Below are positions 15,484 to 25,158 of a stretch of 64,000 nt of DNA, piece after piece. Location of the stretch: contig NZ_BMMS01000008.1 in the NCBI RefSeq assembly GCF_014646055.1, forward strand, positions 185,810-249,809, read 5' to 3'. The notes beneath the pieces were generated by a model. It was not told the origin of the DNA. It did not search any database and saw only the letters and a list, made by a program, of their open reading frames with translations. The stretch's first letter is position 1; each line of letters opens with the position of its first letter. The position numbers and the translations under genes are program-made. The stretch comes from Wenjunlia tyrosinilytica. Lineage in GTDB: Bacteria; Actinomycetota; Actinomycetes; Streptomycetales; Streptomycetaceae.

Positions 15484-16640
15484 GCGAGCGCAACAGCCTC
15501 GGCGGCAAGGCCGCGATCGTCGGGATCGGGGCGACGGCGTTCTCCAAGGACTCGGGCGTCAGCGAGCTCGAGCTCGCGGTGCGGGCCGTCCACGCGGCAC
15601 TGGGCGACGCCGGGATGACGCCGGGCGATGTGGACGGCATGGTGACGTTCGCGATGGACACCAGCCCGGAGATCACCGTCGCGCAGGCGTCCGGGATCGG
15701 CGACCTGTCGTTCTTCTCCCGTGTGCACTACGGCGGCGGCGCGGCCTGCGCGACCGTCCAGCAGGCGGCGCTGGCGGTGGCGGCGGGAGTCGCCGACGTC
15801 GTGGTCTGCTACCGGGCGTTCAATGAGCGTTCCGGGCGCAGATTCGGGTCCGGCGTCCAACGGCGCGAGCCGTCGGCCGAAGGGGTGGCGCTCGGCTGGG
15901 GCCTGCCGTTCGGCCTGCTCACGCCCGCGTCCTGGGTGGCGATGGCCGCCCAGCGCTACCTCCACACCTACAACCTCACTCCCGAGGCGTTCGGCCACGT
16001 CGCCGTCACCGACCGGCGCCATGCCGCCAACAACCCCGCCGCCCACTTCCACGGCAAGCCGATCACGCTCGCCGATCACGCCGCCTCGCGCTGGATCGTC
16101 GAGCCGCTGCGCCTGCTCGACTGCTGTCAGGAGACGGACGGCGGTCAGGCCCTCGTGGTCACCTCGGTCGACCGCGCCCGCGACCTGCCCCATCCGCCGG
16201 CCGTCGTCACGGCCGCCGCCCAGGGGGCCGCACGGGGGCAGGAGCAGATGACGAGCTTCTACCGGGACGATCTGACCGGGCTGCCCGAGATGGGCGTGGT
16301 CGCGCGGCAGCTGTGGTGCTCCAGCGGGCTGTCGCCGTCCGACCTGGACGCGGCGATCCTGTACGACCACTTCACGCCGTTCGTGCTGATGCAGCTGGAG
16401 GAGTTCGGCTTCTGCGGGAGGGGGGAGGCGGCCGGGTTCGTGGCGGAGGACGCGTTGCCGCTCAACACCCATGGCGGACAGCTCGGTGAGGCGTACCTGC
16501 ACGGGATGAACGGGATCGCGGAAGCCGTCCGGCTCCTGCGGGGCACGTCCGTCAACCAGGTGCCGGACGCCGAAAGGGTCCTGGTGACGGCGGGAACGGG
16601 GGTGCCCACCTCGGCGCTGGTGCTCAGTCGCGGGCGGTGA
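15480..16640 (+). CDS. thiolase-fold lipid-transfer protein / acyl-CoA aldolase (Ltp2-like)
   Basis: 386 residues, with the GTG start overlapping the preceding stop. Thiolase-fold features are AAIVGIGATAFSKDSG at the N-terminus, YGGGAACATVQQAALAV around the first active-site strand and NTHGGQLGEAYLHGMNG near the C-terminus, as in SCP2-type thiolases and Ltp2. In the steroid pathway Ltp2 performs the retro-aldol cleavage that releases propanoyl-CoA, bound to the DUF35 domain of ChsH2. It ends 17 bp inside the convergent EamA gene. No other steroid-ring genes are in the window. Confidence 0.8.
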   Translation: MSERNSLGGKAAIVGIGATAFSKDSGVSELELAVRAVHAALGDAGMTPGDVDGMVTFAMDTSPEITVAQASGIGDLSFFSRVHYGGGAACATVQQAALAVAAGVADVVVCYRAFNERSGRRFGSGVQRREPSAEGVALGWGLPFGLLTPASWVAMAAQRYLHTYNLTPEAFGHVAVTDRRHAANNPAAHFHGKPITLADHAASRWIVEPLRLLDCCQETDGGQALVVTSVDRARDLPHPPAVVTAAAQGAARGQEQMTSFYRDDLTGLPEMGVVARQLWCSSGLSPSDLDAAILYDHFTPFVLMQLEEFGFCGRGEAAGFVAEDALPLNTHGGQLGEAYLHGMNGIAEAVRLLRGTSVNQVPDAERVLVTAGTGVPTSALVLSRGR

Positions 16641-17532
16641 ACGTCGCGCCCATGCTCGCCGCGACCACGCAGGCGATACCGACGAGCTCCGCCCCACCGA
16701 GGATCTGGCCGAGCACCACCACGCCGACGCACGCGCTGATGCCCGGCTCGAGGCTGACCAGCACGCTGAACACCTTGCGCGGCATCTTCCGCAGCGCCAC
16801 CATCTCCAGCGCGTAGGGAATGACGGGGAACAGCAGCGCCAGCCCGCAGGCCGCGGCGACGAGCATGACGGGCGAGGGCTCGGTGGTCAGCCCGTGCATC
16901 GCCGGACCTATGCCGAACGGCAGCATGACCAGCGCACCCACCGCCATTGACACGGCCAGCCCCTCGAAGCCGTCGAAGACCTTGCCCACCCTCGGCGTCA
17001 GCACGATGTAGAGGCAGAAGCACGCCGCGGCGGCGAAGGCGAAGAGCAGCCCCACCGGGTCCAGCGCCTCACCGCCCGCACCCTCGCCGATCAGCGCGAG
17101 CAGCACCACTCCACCGCCCGCGAGGACCGCCCACACCACATCGAGCAGCCGCCGTGACAGCGCGAGCGCGACCGACAGCGGGCCGAGGAACTCGATGGTC
17201 GCGGCCGTCCCCATGGGGATCCGGTCGATGGCGGCGGCGAAGAGCAGAGCCATCCCACCGCTGGCCGTACCGAGCAGTGCCACGGCGGCCAGGTCGCGCC
17301 GACTCTTGCCGCGCAGCCTGGGGCGGGTGACAACCGTGAGCACCAGCCCGGCGAAGGCCAGCCGCATGAATGTCACGCCCTCGACACCCAGCGGCCGGAA
17401 CAGGGGCTGCGAAAGGGCCACACCCAGCTGCACCACCAGCATCGAGACCAGGCAGAGCACCGGCGCGGGGATCCCGAACCGGAAGCTGTGCTGGACGGAC
17501 CGGGGGAGTGCGGCGGAGTTGGGCGTGGACAT
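16624..17532 (-). CDS. EamA/RhtA-type metabolite exporter
   Basis: 302 residues from the ATG at 17532 (MSTPNS); the frame extends further but without family sequence. Ten membrane helices in two five-helix repeats are visible, with landmarks PLGVEGVTFMRLAFAGLVL in the first repeat and SLEPGISACVGVVVLGQIL in the second, the usual EamA signature. Members export amino acids, purines or other small metabolites. It converges with the Ltp2-like gene and overlaps it by 17 bp. The substrate is not predictable. Confidence 0.8.
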   Translation of the reverse strand: MSTPNSAALPRSVQHSFRFGIPAPVLCLVSMLVVQLGVALSQPLFRPLGVEGVTFMRLAFAGLVLTVVTRPRLRGKSRRDLAAVALLGTASGGMALLFAAAIDRIPMGTAATIEFLGPLSVALALSRRLLDVVWAVLAGGGVVLLALIGEGAGGEALDPVGLLFAFAAAACFCLYIVLTPRVGKVFDGFEGLAVSMAVGALVMLPFGIGPAMHGLTTEPSPVMLVAAACGLALLFPVIPYALEMVALRKMPRKVFSVLVSLEPGISACVGVVVLGQILGGAELVGIACVVAASMGATFTARD

Positions 17533-17734
17533 CTGGCCAGTGTGAGGTAAGGAGCGTAAGTGCTGCAAAGGCGTTACGAGGGGTGAGACAGGGGCGGTTG
17601 GTGCGGCCGTGCGGCAGGCGCCGGGAGGGAGCTGAACGCCGTGAACGCCGTCGGCTGGGCACACGAGGGGTGCGCCGAGCGCTGCTGGGCGAGCCTCCGC
17701 GTTACGCTTCGCGTAGTGTTATTAACTGACCGTT

Positions 17735-18673
17735 ATGACCAGGATGCGTAGATTCACGGCCCGTGCCGCTTTGATTCTCGCGGCGATGGCCTGCCTTCTC
17801 ACCGCCACTCCCAGCACCGCCCCACCCACCACAATCGACGCCACCCCAGCCGGCCAAGCTCTCCACGTCCGTCAAGCTCTCGACGCCAGCCGAACTCTCG
17901 ATGCACGCCAAGGGCCCAAGCCGGCCCGCACCACCGGCGATCTGAGGGCCAAGGGCGCCCGTATCTACAGCGGCCGCGGCTTCGACACCTGCACCGCCCC
18001 CTCCCTCGGCGTTCTCACCGCCTGGCGCCGCAGTTCCCCGTACCGGGCCGTCGGCATCTATTTCGGCGGCCGCGCCAGAGCTTGCGCACAGCCCCGCCTC
18101 ACCCGTGCCTGGGTCCGCTCGGCGGACCGCCTGGGCTGGAGGATCCTTCCCCTCTACATGGGGTCGCAGCCGCCGTGCGCCTGGTCGTCGAAGAAGCGCA
18201 AGTACCCCATCACCCACCCCTCCCGGGACGGACGCCGTGAGGCCCTCGACGCCGTCAGCCGTGCCCGCGCCCTCGGCATCGACCGCCGTAGCCCGCTCTA
18301 CCTCGACATCGAGGGCTATGGCGTCACCAAGCTCACCTGCGCGCGCAAAGTGCTCTCCTACACCCAGGCGTGGAACAAGACCGTGCGGTCCAAGGGCTAC
18401 TTCACCGGCTTCTACAGCAGCGCGAGCGCCGGAGTGATGCACATGGCGGCTGCCCTGGCGGCGGGGAAGGGCAACCTGCCGGACGTCCTCTGGTTCGCCC
18501 GCTGGAACAGCCTCGCCACCCTCACCGAACCGCTGGTGAGCCGGTCGCGCTGGATCCCCCACCGGCGCGTCCACCAGTACAAGGGCAACGTCAAGGAGCG
18601 CCACGGCGGCCGCACCCTCCTGATCGACCGCAACCGTGTCGACGCCCCCGTCGCCATCGTCAAGAAGAAGTGA
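17735..18673 (+). CDS. secreted DUF1906 glycoside-hydrolase-like protein
   Basis: 312 residues. A signal peptide (AALILAAMACLLTATPSTA) leads to a linker with imperfect repeats of the kind QALDASRTLDARQG, then a TIM-barrel-like DUF1906 domain from ~75: GFDTCTAPS, RAVGIYFGGRARAC, LPLYMGSQ and SPLYLDIEGYG, which carries the conserved Asp/Glu pair on a barrel strand. The C-terminus has VHQYKGN and LLIDRNRVDAP. The family (Rv2525c type) is exported and thought to act on cell-wall sugars, but enzyme activity is not proven. The stop lies inside a tandem repeat array that continues downstream. Confidence 0.85.
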   Translation: MTRMRRFTARAALILAAMACLLTATPSTAPPTTIDATPAGQALHVRQALDASRTLDARQGPKPARTTGDLRAKGARIYSGRGFDTCTAPSLGVLTAWRRSSPYRAVGIYFGGRARACAQPRLTRAWVRSADRLGWRILPLYMGSQPPCAWSSKKRKYPITHPSRDGRREALDAVSRARALGIDRRSPLYLDIEGYGVTKLTCARKVLSYTQAWNKTVRSKGYFTGFYSSASAGVMHMAAALAAGKGNLPDVLWFARWNSLATLTEPLVSRSRWIPHRRVHQYKGNVKERHGGRTLLIDRNRVDAPVAIVKKK

Positions 18674-18843
18674 CAGCCCAAAGAAGTGACAGCCCAAAGA
18701 AGTGGCAGCCCGCAGGAGCGACACCCCGAAGGAGCGACAGCCCGAAGAAAGCGACACCTCCAAGTGACCACCAATACCGGCACACCGAGGAGAAACAGCA
18801 CATCGAGGAGAAACGGCGCACCGAGAAGAACCGGCGCACCCTG
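18664..18843. repeat. two short tandem-repeat arrays after the DUF1906 gene
   Basis: From 18664 to ~18765 a 15-18 bp unit of the type AAGAAGTGACAGCCC occurs about six times with drift. From ~18779 to 18843 a 21-bp unit based on CACCGAGGAGAAAC occurs three times. Both are non-coding on the plus strand and fill the gap to the sigma factor at 19016. Slippage origin is likely; no secondary function is evident. Confidence 0.6.
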
Positions 18844-19015
18844 AGCCGACCCCGACCCCGAGCCCGGCCGCGACCCTGCCACCGACCCCGAGAGGGCGAG
18901 GGCTCGTCTCCTACCCGGGTGCATGGGACACGCCGTGGGGTACGACTTGAGGCTGACTCCCGTTCGGCACCTCCGGGCGATCCGCGAAGGTAAGCCCCGC
19001 TCCTAGCGTTGGGGT

Positions 19016-19591
19016 ATGCCAAACGCGACGCTCACCAGCGCTTCCCCGGCTCCCTCCCAGGTCGGGGAAGCCATGGCGTTCAGCGACTACGTGCAGGCCC
19101 GCAGCCCCGTCCTGCTGCGCACGGCCCGTTCCCTCACTCCGAATCCCGCCGATGCCGAGGATCTGCTCCAGACCGCGCTCACCAAGACGTTCCAGGCGTG
19201 GGACCGCATAGACGACAAGCGCGCGATAGAGGGATACGTGCGCCGGGTCCTGGTCAACACCCGCACCTCGCAGTGGCGCCGCAGACGAATAGACGAGTAC
19301 GCCACCGACGAACTGCCCGAGGTCCCGCACCCCGGACCCGACGAGGCTGAACAGCAGGCGCTGCGCGATGCCATGTGGCGTGCCGTCCGCAGGCTCCCTC
19401 CGCGCCAGCAGGCCATGGTCGTGCTCCGCTACTACGAGGACCTCACCGAGGCCCAGACGGCCGAGGTCATGGGCACGACGGTCGGCACGGTCAAGAGCGC
19501 GGTCTCCCGTGCCCTGGCGAAACTGCGCTGCGACGCCGGCCTGCGCCCCGGATTCGAGAGGGACACGGGCCTGGATCGAGCGGCTTGCTGA
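19016..19591 (+). CDS. ECF RNA polymerase sigma factor, SigE family
   Basis: 191 residues. Region 2 runs from ~25 to 95 (FSDYVQARSPVLLRTARSL, PADAEDLLQTALTKTFQAW) and region 4 from ~120 to 175 (LPPRQQAMVVLRYYEDLTE, TVGTVKSAVSRALAKLR). The pattern fits the streptomycete SigE-like group that typically lacks a classical linked anti-sigma factor, and none is adjacent here. The preceding ~340 bp is repeat-rich. The downstream acyl-CoA ligase starts 63 bp later on the same strand and may be co-transcribed. Confidence 0.85.
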   Translation: MPNATLTSASPAPSQVGEAMAFSDYVQARSPVLLRTARSLTPNPADAEDLLQTALTKTFQAWDRIDDKRAIEGYVRRVLVNTRTSQWRRRRIDEYATDELPEVPHPGPDEAEQQALRDAMWRAVRRLPPRQQAMVVLRYYEDLTEAQTAEVMGTTVGTVKSAVSRALAKLRCDAGLRPGFERDTGLDRAAC

Positions 19592-19653
19592 CAAGCCGGT
19601 CCCCCGGCGGCAAGAATCACGGCACGAGCAGCTCCCCACTCGAAGGAGAACCC

Positions 19654-21297
19654 GTGCTGAGCACCATGCAGGACGTTTCGCTCACGGTCACCCGAATCCT
19701 CCAGCACGGATCGACCGTACATGCCGGCGCCGAGGTGGCGACCTGGACCGAGTCCGGGCCGCGGCGCCGCACCTTCGGCGAGGTGGGCACCCGCTCCGCA
19801 CAGCTCGCCCACGCCCTCCGCGACGACCTCGGTGTCACCGGAGACCACCGGGTCGCCACGCTGATGTGGAACAACGCCGAGCACCTTGAGGCGTACCTGG
19901 CCGTCCCCTCCATGGGCGCCGTCCTGCACACCCTCAACCTGCGCCTGCCCTCCGCCCAGCTCGCCTGGATAGTCAACCACGCCGCCGACCACGTCATCCT
20001 CGTCAATGGAACGATCCTGCCGATCCTCGCGGCGGTCCTGCCCCAGCTGGACTCCGTCGAGCACATCGTGGTGGTCGGCCCCGGCGACCGCTCGGTCCTG
20101 GAGGGCTGCCGCCCGCGCGTCCACGACTACGAGGAGCTCATCGAGGGCCGTCCGACCAGCTACCCCTGGCCGGACATCGACGAGCGGACCGCGGGCGCCC
20201 TCTGCTACACCTCCGGCACCACGGGCGACCCCAAGGGTGTGGCCTACAGCCACCGCTCGATCTATCTGCACTCGATGCAGGTCAACTCCGCCGAGTCCTT
20301 CGGGCTGAGCTGGCAGGACAAGGTGCTGCCGGTCGTCCCGATGTTCCACGTGGACGCCTGGGGGCTGCCGCATGCCGCGTTCATGGCAGGTGCCTCCCTG
20401 CTCATGCCGGACCGGTTCCTGCAGCCCGGCCCGCTCGCGGAGATGATCGAGGCCGAACGCCCCACCATCGCCGGTGCCGTCCCCACGATCTGGAACGGGC
20501 TGCTCGCCGAGATCGACGCGAAGCCCCGCGACATGACCTCCTTCAAGCGCGTCATCGTCGGCGGATCGGCGTGCCCGCCCTCGCTGATGAGGGCGTTCGA
20601 GGAGCGTCATGGTGTGCGGATCATCCACGCCTGGGGGATGACGGAGACCTCTCCCCTGGGCTGTGTCGCGCACCCGCCCTCCGGGCTCGACGTCGAGACC
20701 GAGTGGGAGTACCGGCAGACCCAGGGCCGCTTCCCCGCCTCCGTCCAGGCCCGGCTCGTCGGCCCCGGCGGCGAGGTCATGCCGCACGACGGGCAGGCGG
20801 CCGGTGAGCTGGAGGTGCGCGGGCCGTGGATCGCCGCGGCCTACTACGGCGGAGCGGGCGGGGAGCACGACCAGCCCGAGGACAAGTTCCGCGACGGCTG
20901 GCTGCGCACGGGCGACGTCGGCACGATAAGCCCCGACGGCTATCTGACCCTCACCGACCGGGCCAAGGACGTCATCAAGTCCGGTGGCGAGTGGATCTCC
21001 TCGGTCGAGCTGGAGAACCACCTCATGGCGCACCCCGACATCGTCGAGGCCGCCGTGGTGGCGGTGCCGGACGACCGCTGGGACGAGCGGCCGCTGGCCA
21101 CCGTCGTCCTCAAGGAGGGCGCCACGGCCGACTTCACCGCGCTGCGCGCGTTCCTGGCCGAGCGGGTCGCGGCCTGGCAGGTGCCCGAGCGCTGGACGAT
21201 CATCGAGTCGGTGCCGAAGACCTCGGTGGGCAAGTTCGACAAGAAGGTGATCCGCAAGCAGTACGCGGACGGCGCGCTGGACGTCACCAAGCTGTAG
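19654..21297 (+). CDS. long-chain acyl-CoA synthetase (FadD-type, AMP-forming)
   Basis: 547 residues from the GTG at 19654, chosen because AAGGAG lies six to eight bases upstream. The adenylation signatures are complete: the P-loop-like [16 protein letters not shown] at ~185, [12 protein letters not shown] at ~335, the [14 protein letters not shown] hinge Asp/Arg region at ~420, and the C-terminal catalytic Lys in [13 protein letters not shown]. It activates fatty or related carboxylic acids to acyl-CoA with ATP. Close relatives in actinobacteria serve medium/long-chain fatty acid use. It follows the ECF factor and ends before a convergent sensor gene. Confidence 0.9.
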   Translation: MLSTMQDVSLTVTRILQHGSTVHAGAEVATWTESGPRRRTFGEVGTRSAQLAHALRDDLGVTGDHRVATLMWNNAEHLEAYLAVPSMGAVLHTLNLRLPSAQLAWIVNHAADHVILVNGTILPILAAVLPQLDSVEHIVVVGPGDRSVLEGCRPRVHDYEELIEGRPTSYPWPDIDERTAGALCYTSGTTGDPKGVAYSHRSIYLHSMQVNSAESFGLSWQDKVLPVVPMFHVDAWGLPHAAFMAGASLLMPDRFLQPGPLAEMIEAERPTIAGAVPTIWNGLLAEIDAKPRDMTSFKRVIVGGSACPPSLMRAFEERHGVRIIHAWGMTETSPLGCVAHPPSGLDVETEWEYRQTQGRFPASVQARLVGPGGEVMPHDGQAAGELEVRGPWIAAAYYGGAGGEHDQPEDKFRDGWLRTGDVGTISPDGYLTLTDRAKDVIKSGGEWISSVELENHLMAHPDIVEAAVVAVPDDRWDERPLATVVLKEGATADFTALRAFLAERVAAWQVPERWTIIESVPKTSVGKFDKKVIRKQYADGALDVTKL

Positions 21298-21349
21298 GGC
21301 GGTCACGGAAGGCGGTCGCGGAAGGCAGTCACGACATCGGTCACGGGAC

Positions 21350-21382
21350 GCGGTGACGGGACTTCCCCCGTCGCGTCACCGC
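21350..21382. terminator. short bidirectional hairpin between convergent genes
   Basis: GCGGTGACG (21350-21358) pairs with CGTCACCGC (21374-21382). It lies in the 176-bp gap between the acyl-CoA ligase and the convergent PAS sensor gene. A repeated GGTCACGGAAGGC motif precedes it. Confidence 0.45.
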
Positions 21383-21473
21383 CTCGCCTCTGTCTGCGGC
21401 GCTCCGGCGCGCCGACCCCGTTCGCGCCCGCCTCGCCGTTGTCTCCGTCTCTCCCGGGCTTACTCTCCCGGGC

Positions 21474-24400
21474 CTACCGCCCCGGCCGACGAGCCCCGAT
21501 CTTGCCCAGCAGGTCCACGATCCGCCCCTGGACCTCACCGCTGGTGGAGCGTTCGGCGAGGAAGAGCACCGTCTCACCGGAACGCAGACGCGGCAGCTCC
21601 GCCGGGTCGATGTCGACGGAGGTGTAGACGACCAGCGGGGTGCGGTTGAGCTGCCCGTTGGCGCGCATCCAGTCCACGATCCCCACCCTGCGGCGGCGGA
21701 TCAGCATCAGGTCCATGACGACAAGGTTGGGCTGCACCTGATCGGCCACGGTCACGGCCTCGGCGTCGGAAGCCGCTCGGGCCACCTGCATGCCCCGCCG
21801 CTCCAGCGTCGCCGTGAACGCGGCCGCGATGTCCTGGTGCCCCTCGACGAGCAGGACCCGCGGTGGGTGCCGCTGGCTGTCGCGCGGCGCCAGAGCCTTC
21901 AGCAGCACCGCCGGATCCGCCCCGTAGGCCGCCTCCCGCGTCGCCTGCCCCAGCCCTGCGGTCACCAGCACCGGAACCTCGGCCGCCACCGCCGCCGTAC
22001 GCAGCGACTGCAGCGCGGTCCGGGTGATCGGCCCGGTCAGCGGGTCCACGAACAGCGCCGCCGGCCCCGCAGCGGCGGCCGCCTGCGAGTCGTTGGAGTG
22101 CGTGGCCACCTCTTCGCGGGAGCGCACGACCACCGGGTCGTAGCCGCGGTGGACCAGCGCCCGGTGCGTCGACGCGTCGGGCTCGGGCCAGACCAGCAGA
22201 CGCCGCGGGTTGCGCGGGTCCGGCTCGTCCTCGGCGCACGAGGCCAACTCGTCCAGGTGCTCCGGCCCTTCGGCGCCCTCCGCGGGCGCTCCTATCGTGA
22301 AAGCGCGCCCCTGGCTGTCACTCGCGCCGCCCCGCTCTCCCGAGGGCTCGGCGAAGCCACGCCCGTTGGTGTCGCTCTCCCTCGGCGCCGGAACGGACGC
22401 GTGGCCCCCGGGGTTCGCAGCCGCAGGCGCCGCAGGCGCCGCCGGAGCCTCCGGCCGGGCCTGGGCCTGCGCCGCCTGGGCCTGCGCCTGCCTCAGCCGG
22501 GCGGCAGCCTCCGGCCGCTCCCCCGGAGCCGCCAGCTTGCGGCGCCTGCCCGAGGGCGCGGGAACGAGTGAGTTCTGCCCGCCGTTCGAGCCGTCATTGG
22601 GCTGTGGGAAGGCCACACCCTGCCCGAGGGAGCTCATGTCCCCCTCGTACGACTGCTGTTGCGGGAACACCGCGGGCTCCGCCGCCTCCGGCAGTGCACG
22701 CCGCGCCCGCCGACCGGTCCCACCTGGGGACGCGGGCTGAAGCTGCGCCGCGTTCCCGGCGTCGGCCCGTGCGTGCTCGACCTCGGAGGCGGAGCCGCCG
22801 GCGGGCGGCAGCTCCGGTAGCGCGCTCTGCCCCTGCCCGGGACCCTGGCCGGGGTTCTCCCCGGTGCGGCGCAGCGCGCGCCGACGCCCGGTCGGCTGGT
22901 CCGACTGCTCGAGGGGCTGCCCCGTCTGGGGCTGCTGATTGCGCCGAGCGTGCTGGGCATTGGCCGCCGCCGACAGCGCCGGGGCCGCCACCGGCATCAG
23001 CCGACCGGCTGGTCCGGCGGGAAGTGGTCCGGCGGGAAGCGGTCCGGCCGGAAGCGGTCCGGCGGGAAGAGCGAGTGCCGACTCCGGCGACGCCTGGCGC
23101 TGCCTGGGCGGGCGCTGCGGCGTGATCTCCTGCGGCGTCCCGGCTGCCGAGTCCTCGTTGCGGGCCATTCCGCGCATGGGCTCGGACGGCACGGGCATGA
23201 CGGTGGTCTCATTGCCGGGCGACATGGCGTTGCCGCCGTTCGTCCCGTCGCCGCCCTGGCCGTTCCCGTCGCCCCCGCCCGGGCCGCCGCCGCCCGGACC
23301 GCCACCGCCGTCACCCTCGACCCCGATGGGCACTTCGAGCACATAGGCACTGCCCTGGCCGCCCGGCACCTCGTGGACCTGGAGCACACCACCGTGCCGC
23401 TCCACGACCCCGCGAGCCAGGGGCAGGTGGACGGGGTGGCCGCCGTTCTGCGGGCCGCGCACCTCGATCCGTGCCACATCCCCGCGTTGCGCCGCCGCGA
23501 CGACGATCGTGGAGTCACCCGTCCCGGCGGTCCCGGTCGCGTCCACCCCGATCGTGTCGGCGATCAGGTGCGCCAGCGCCTGAGCCATCCGCTGGCCGTC
23601 GAGCGAGACCTCCACGGGCGGCGCGTGCACCGCGTACTGGGCACGGCCGGGGCCGATGAGCTCGATGGCGCCCTCGACACCGGCGGCGACGACCTCGTCG
23701 AGGCCGACGGTCTGCCGCTTCAGCGGCTCGGCGCCGCTCTCCAGCTTCTGGAACGAGGAGACATTGTCGATCAGCGTCGTGATGCGCGCGTAGCCGGCGG
23801 CGAGGTGGTGCAGGATCTGGTTGGCCTCCGGCCACAGCTGCCCCGCGGGATCGGCGGCGAGCCCGGCCAGCTCGGAACGCAGCTCCTCCAACGGCCCGCG
23901 CAAGGAGGAGTCCAGGACCGCCTGGAGCTGGTCGTTCCTGCGCGCGACCGCGTCCAGCTGCGTCCGGTCGGTGAACGTCATGACCGCTCCGACGAGCTGG
24001 TCCCCGTCCCTCACCGGCGCGGTGGTCAGGTCGACGGGCACGGACCGGCCGTCCTTGCGCCACAGCACCACACCCCGGACCCGGTGCTTGCGGCCCGAGC
24101 GCAGCGTGTCGCTCAGCGGCGACTCGTCCACGGGCAGCGGGGTGCCGTCGGGGCGCGAGTGCTGGATCAGCGGGTGCAGCTCCTGCCCGCCGAGGTCGCT
24201 CGCCCGGTAGCCGAGGATCTGCGCGGCGGAGGGGTTGACGAGCACGACCCTGCCCTCGGTGTCCACGCCGACGACACCCTCGGCGGCGGCCCGAAGGATC
24301 ATCTCGGTCTGCCGCTGCTGCCTGGCCAGTTCCGCCTCGGTGTCGAGCGTGCCGGTCAGATCGCGGACAACGAGCATCAACAACTCGTCGCCGGTGTAGT

Positions 24401-24752
24401 GGTCGGGCTGTGCGTAGGGGGTGCGTCCGTCCTCGAGGTTCGCGCTGGTCACCTCGACCAGGAATTCGACCCCGTCGGTCCGGCGCGCGATCATCCGCGT
24501 CGGCCGGGTACGCCCCGCCGGCTGCTCGTCGGCTCGCCGCATGGACCCTGGAATCCGCTTGCTGTCGAACGACGGCAGCAGATCCAGCAGCCCTCGCCCG
24601 ACCAGCGCGGTCCCCGGAGCCTCGAAGCTCTCGAGGGCTATCGCGTTGGCGTTGACCACGGTGCCGTTGCAGTTGACCAGCAACAACGCGTCCGGGAGGG
24701 CATCGAGTATGGCTGCGAGGCGAGCAGCGCCTCGGGATGGCCTGCTGCTCAC
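21474..24752 (-). CDS. large PAS-PAS hybrid 'histidine kinase' with degenerate kinase and receiver domains
   Basis: 1092 residues. Two PAS domains cover ~10-130 (ILDALPDALLLVNCNGTVV) and ~145-265 (AAAEGVVGVDTEGRVVLVN). A dimerisation-like helix pair follows, with LDSSLRGPLEELRSELAGL where kinases have the phospho-accepting His of SHELRTPL; no His is present. An ATPase-like domain (~380-470) keeps the outline but lacks a proper N box and G1 box. Residues ~480-830 are low-complexity Gly, Pro, Ala and Gln. Two receiver-like domains end the protein; the last has VVMDLML with an Asp and VVYTS, but the acidic pair and Lys are altered. It is probably a sensing scaffold and not an active kinase (inference). 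Confidence 0.75.
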   Translation of the reverse strand: MSSRPSRGAARLAAILDALPDALLLVNCNGTVVNANAIALESFEAPGTALVGRGLLDLLPSFDSKRIPGSMRRADEQPAGRTRPTRMIARRTDGVEFLVEVTSANLEDGRTPYAQPDHYTGDELLMLVVRDLTGTLDTEAELARQQRQTEMILRAAAEGVVGVDTEGRVVLVNPSAAQILGYRASDLGGQELHPLIQHSRPDGTPLPVDESPLSDTLRSGRKHRVRGVVLWRKDGRSVPVDLTTAPVRDGDQLVGAVMTFTDRTQLDAVARRNDQLQAVLDSSLRGPLEELRSELAGLAADPAGQLWPEANQILHHLAAGYARITTLIDNVSSFQKLESGAEPLKRQTVGLDEVVAAGVEGAIELIGPGRAQYAVHAPPVEVSLDGQRMAQALAHLIADTIGVDATGTAGTGDSTIVVAAAQRGDVARIEVRGPQNGGHPVHLPLARGVVERHGGVLQVHEVPGGQGSAYVLEVPIGVEGDGGGGPGGGGPGGGDGNGQGGDGTNGGNAMSPGNETTVMPVPSEPMRGMARNEDSAAGTPQEITPQRPPRQRQASPESALALPAGPLPAGPLPAGPLPAGPAGRLMPVAAPALSAAANAQHARRNQQPQTGQPLEQSDQPTGRRRALRRTGENPGQGPGQGQSALPELPPAGGSASEVEHARADAGNAAQLQPASPGGTGRRARRALPEAAEPAVFPQQQSYEGDMSSLGQGVAFPQPNDGSNGGQNSLVPAPSGRRRKLAAPGERPEAAARLRQAQAQAAQAQARPEAPAAPAAPAAANPGGHASVPAPRESDTNGRGFAEPSGERGGASDSQGRAFTIGAPAEGAEGPEHLDELASCAEDEPDPRNPRRLLVWPEPDASTHRALVHRGYDPVVVRSREEVATHSNDSQAAAAAGPAALFVDPLTGPITRTALQSLRTAAVAAEVPVLVTAGLGQATREAAYGADPAVLLKALAPRDSQRHPPRVLLVEGHQDIAAAFTATLERRGMQVARAASDAEAVTVADQVQPNLVVMDLMLIRRRRVGIVDWMRANGQLNRTPLVVYTSVDIDPAELPRLRSGETVLFLAERSTSGEVQGRIVDLLGKIGARRPGR

Positions 24753-25022
24753 GAAGACGCGTCCTCTCTAGCTCTGACCACTGCGCCGACGGCTCATCGT
24801 GCCGTTCCCCCCAGGCATGTCACTAGGGGAGTGTACGGCGGATGCGCCGCCGGGCGGCCGTAGATCCCCGGGACCTCTTCGAAGCCCTCATGGGATCTTT
24901 CCCGGCATGCACAACTATTTTGCCGAGCCTATGGCCTGCCTAGTACCGTAGGGTCCTGATTGGTAGCGGCCCAAGTGGCTGTGCCATCATCTGGACACGC
25001 GCCGCGCGAGCGGCCGCGTGCT
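24753..25022. promoter_or_regulatory. control region between the sensor gene and tRNA-Ser(GCU)
   Basis: No gene is visible. The right half should carry the tRNA promoter and the left half the promoter of the minus-strand sensor gene. I see no repeat or riboswitch-like structure here. Confidence 0.35.
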
Positions 25023-25112
25023 GGAGGCTTCGCCTAGTCTGGTCTATGGCGCCGCACTGCTAATGCGGTTTGGGCTAACCGCCCATCCCGGGTTCAAATC
25101 CCGGAGCCTCCG
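25023..25112 (+). tRNA. tRNA-Ser (GCU anticodon)
   Basis: A complete class II tRNA of 90 nt. The acceptor strands are GGAGGCT and AGCCTCC, the anticodon loop reads CTGCTAA (GCU), there is a long variable arm, and the TpsiC loop is in GGTTCAAATCC. The discriminator is G. The 3' CCA is not encoded, as usual in streptomycetes. It is the only tRNA-Ser in the window with no integration scar next to it. Confidence 0.95.
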
Positions 25113-25118
25113 CGCTCT

Positions 25119-25158
25119 GCCAGCAGCCCCGGTCGGTACTCCGTCCGGGGCTGCTGGC
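25119..25158 (+). terminator. terminator of tRNA-Ser(GCU)
   Basis: A perfect 14-bp stem, GCCAGCAGCCCCGG (25119-25132) with CCGGGGCTGCTGGC (25145-25158), starts six bases after the tRNA 3' end. Confidence 0.8.

Noticed and set aside
19432..21306. 624-codon frame antisense to the FadD-type ligase
   Set aside because: Same reasoning: shadow of a well-supported gene.
22950..24863. 637-codon open frame on the plus strand
   Set aside because: It mirrors the PAS sensor gene, its composition is Arg/Gly/His-rich without domain sense, and the minus strand carries clear PAS motifs.
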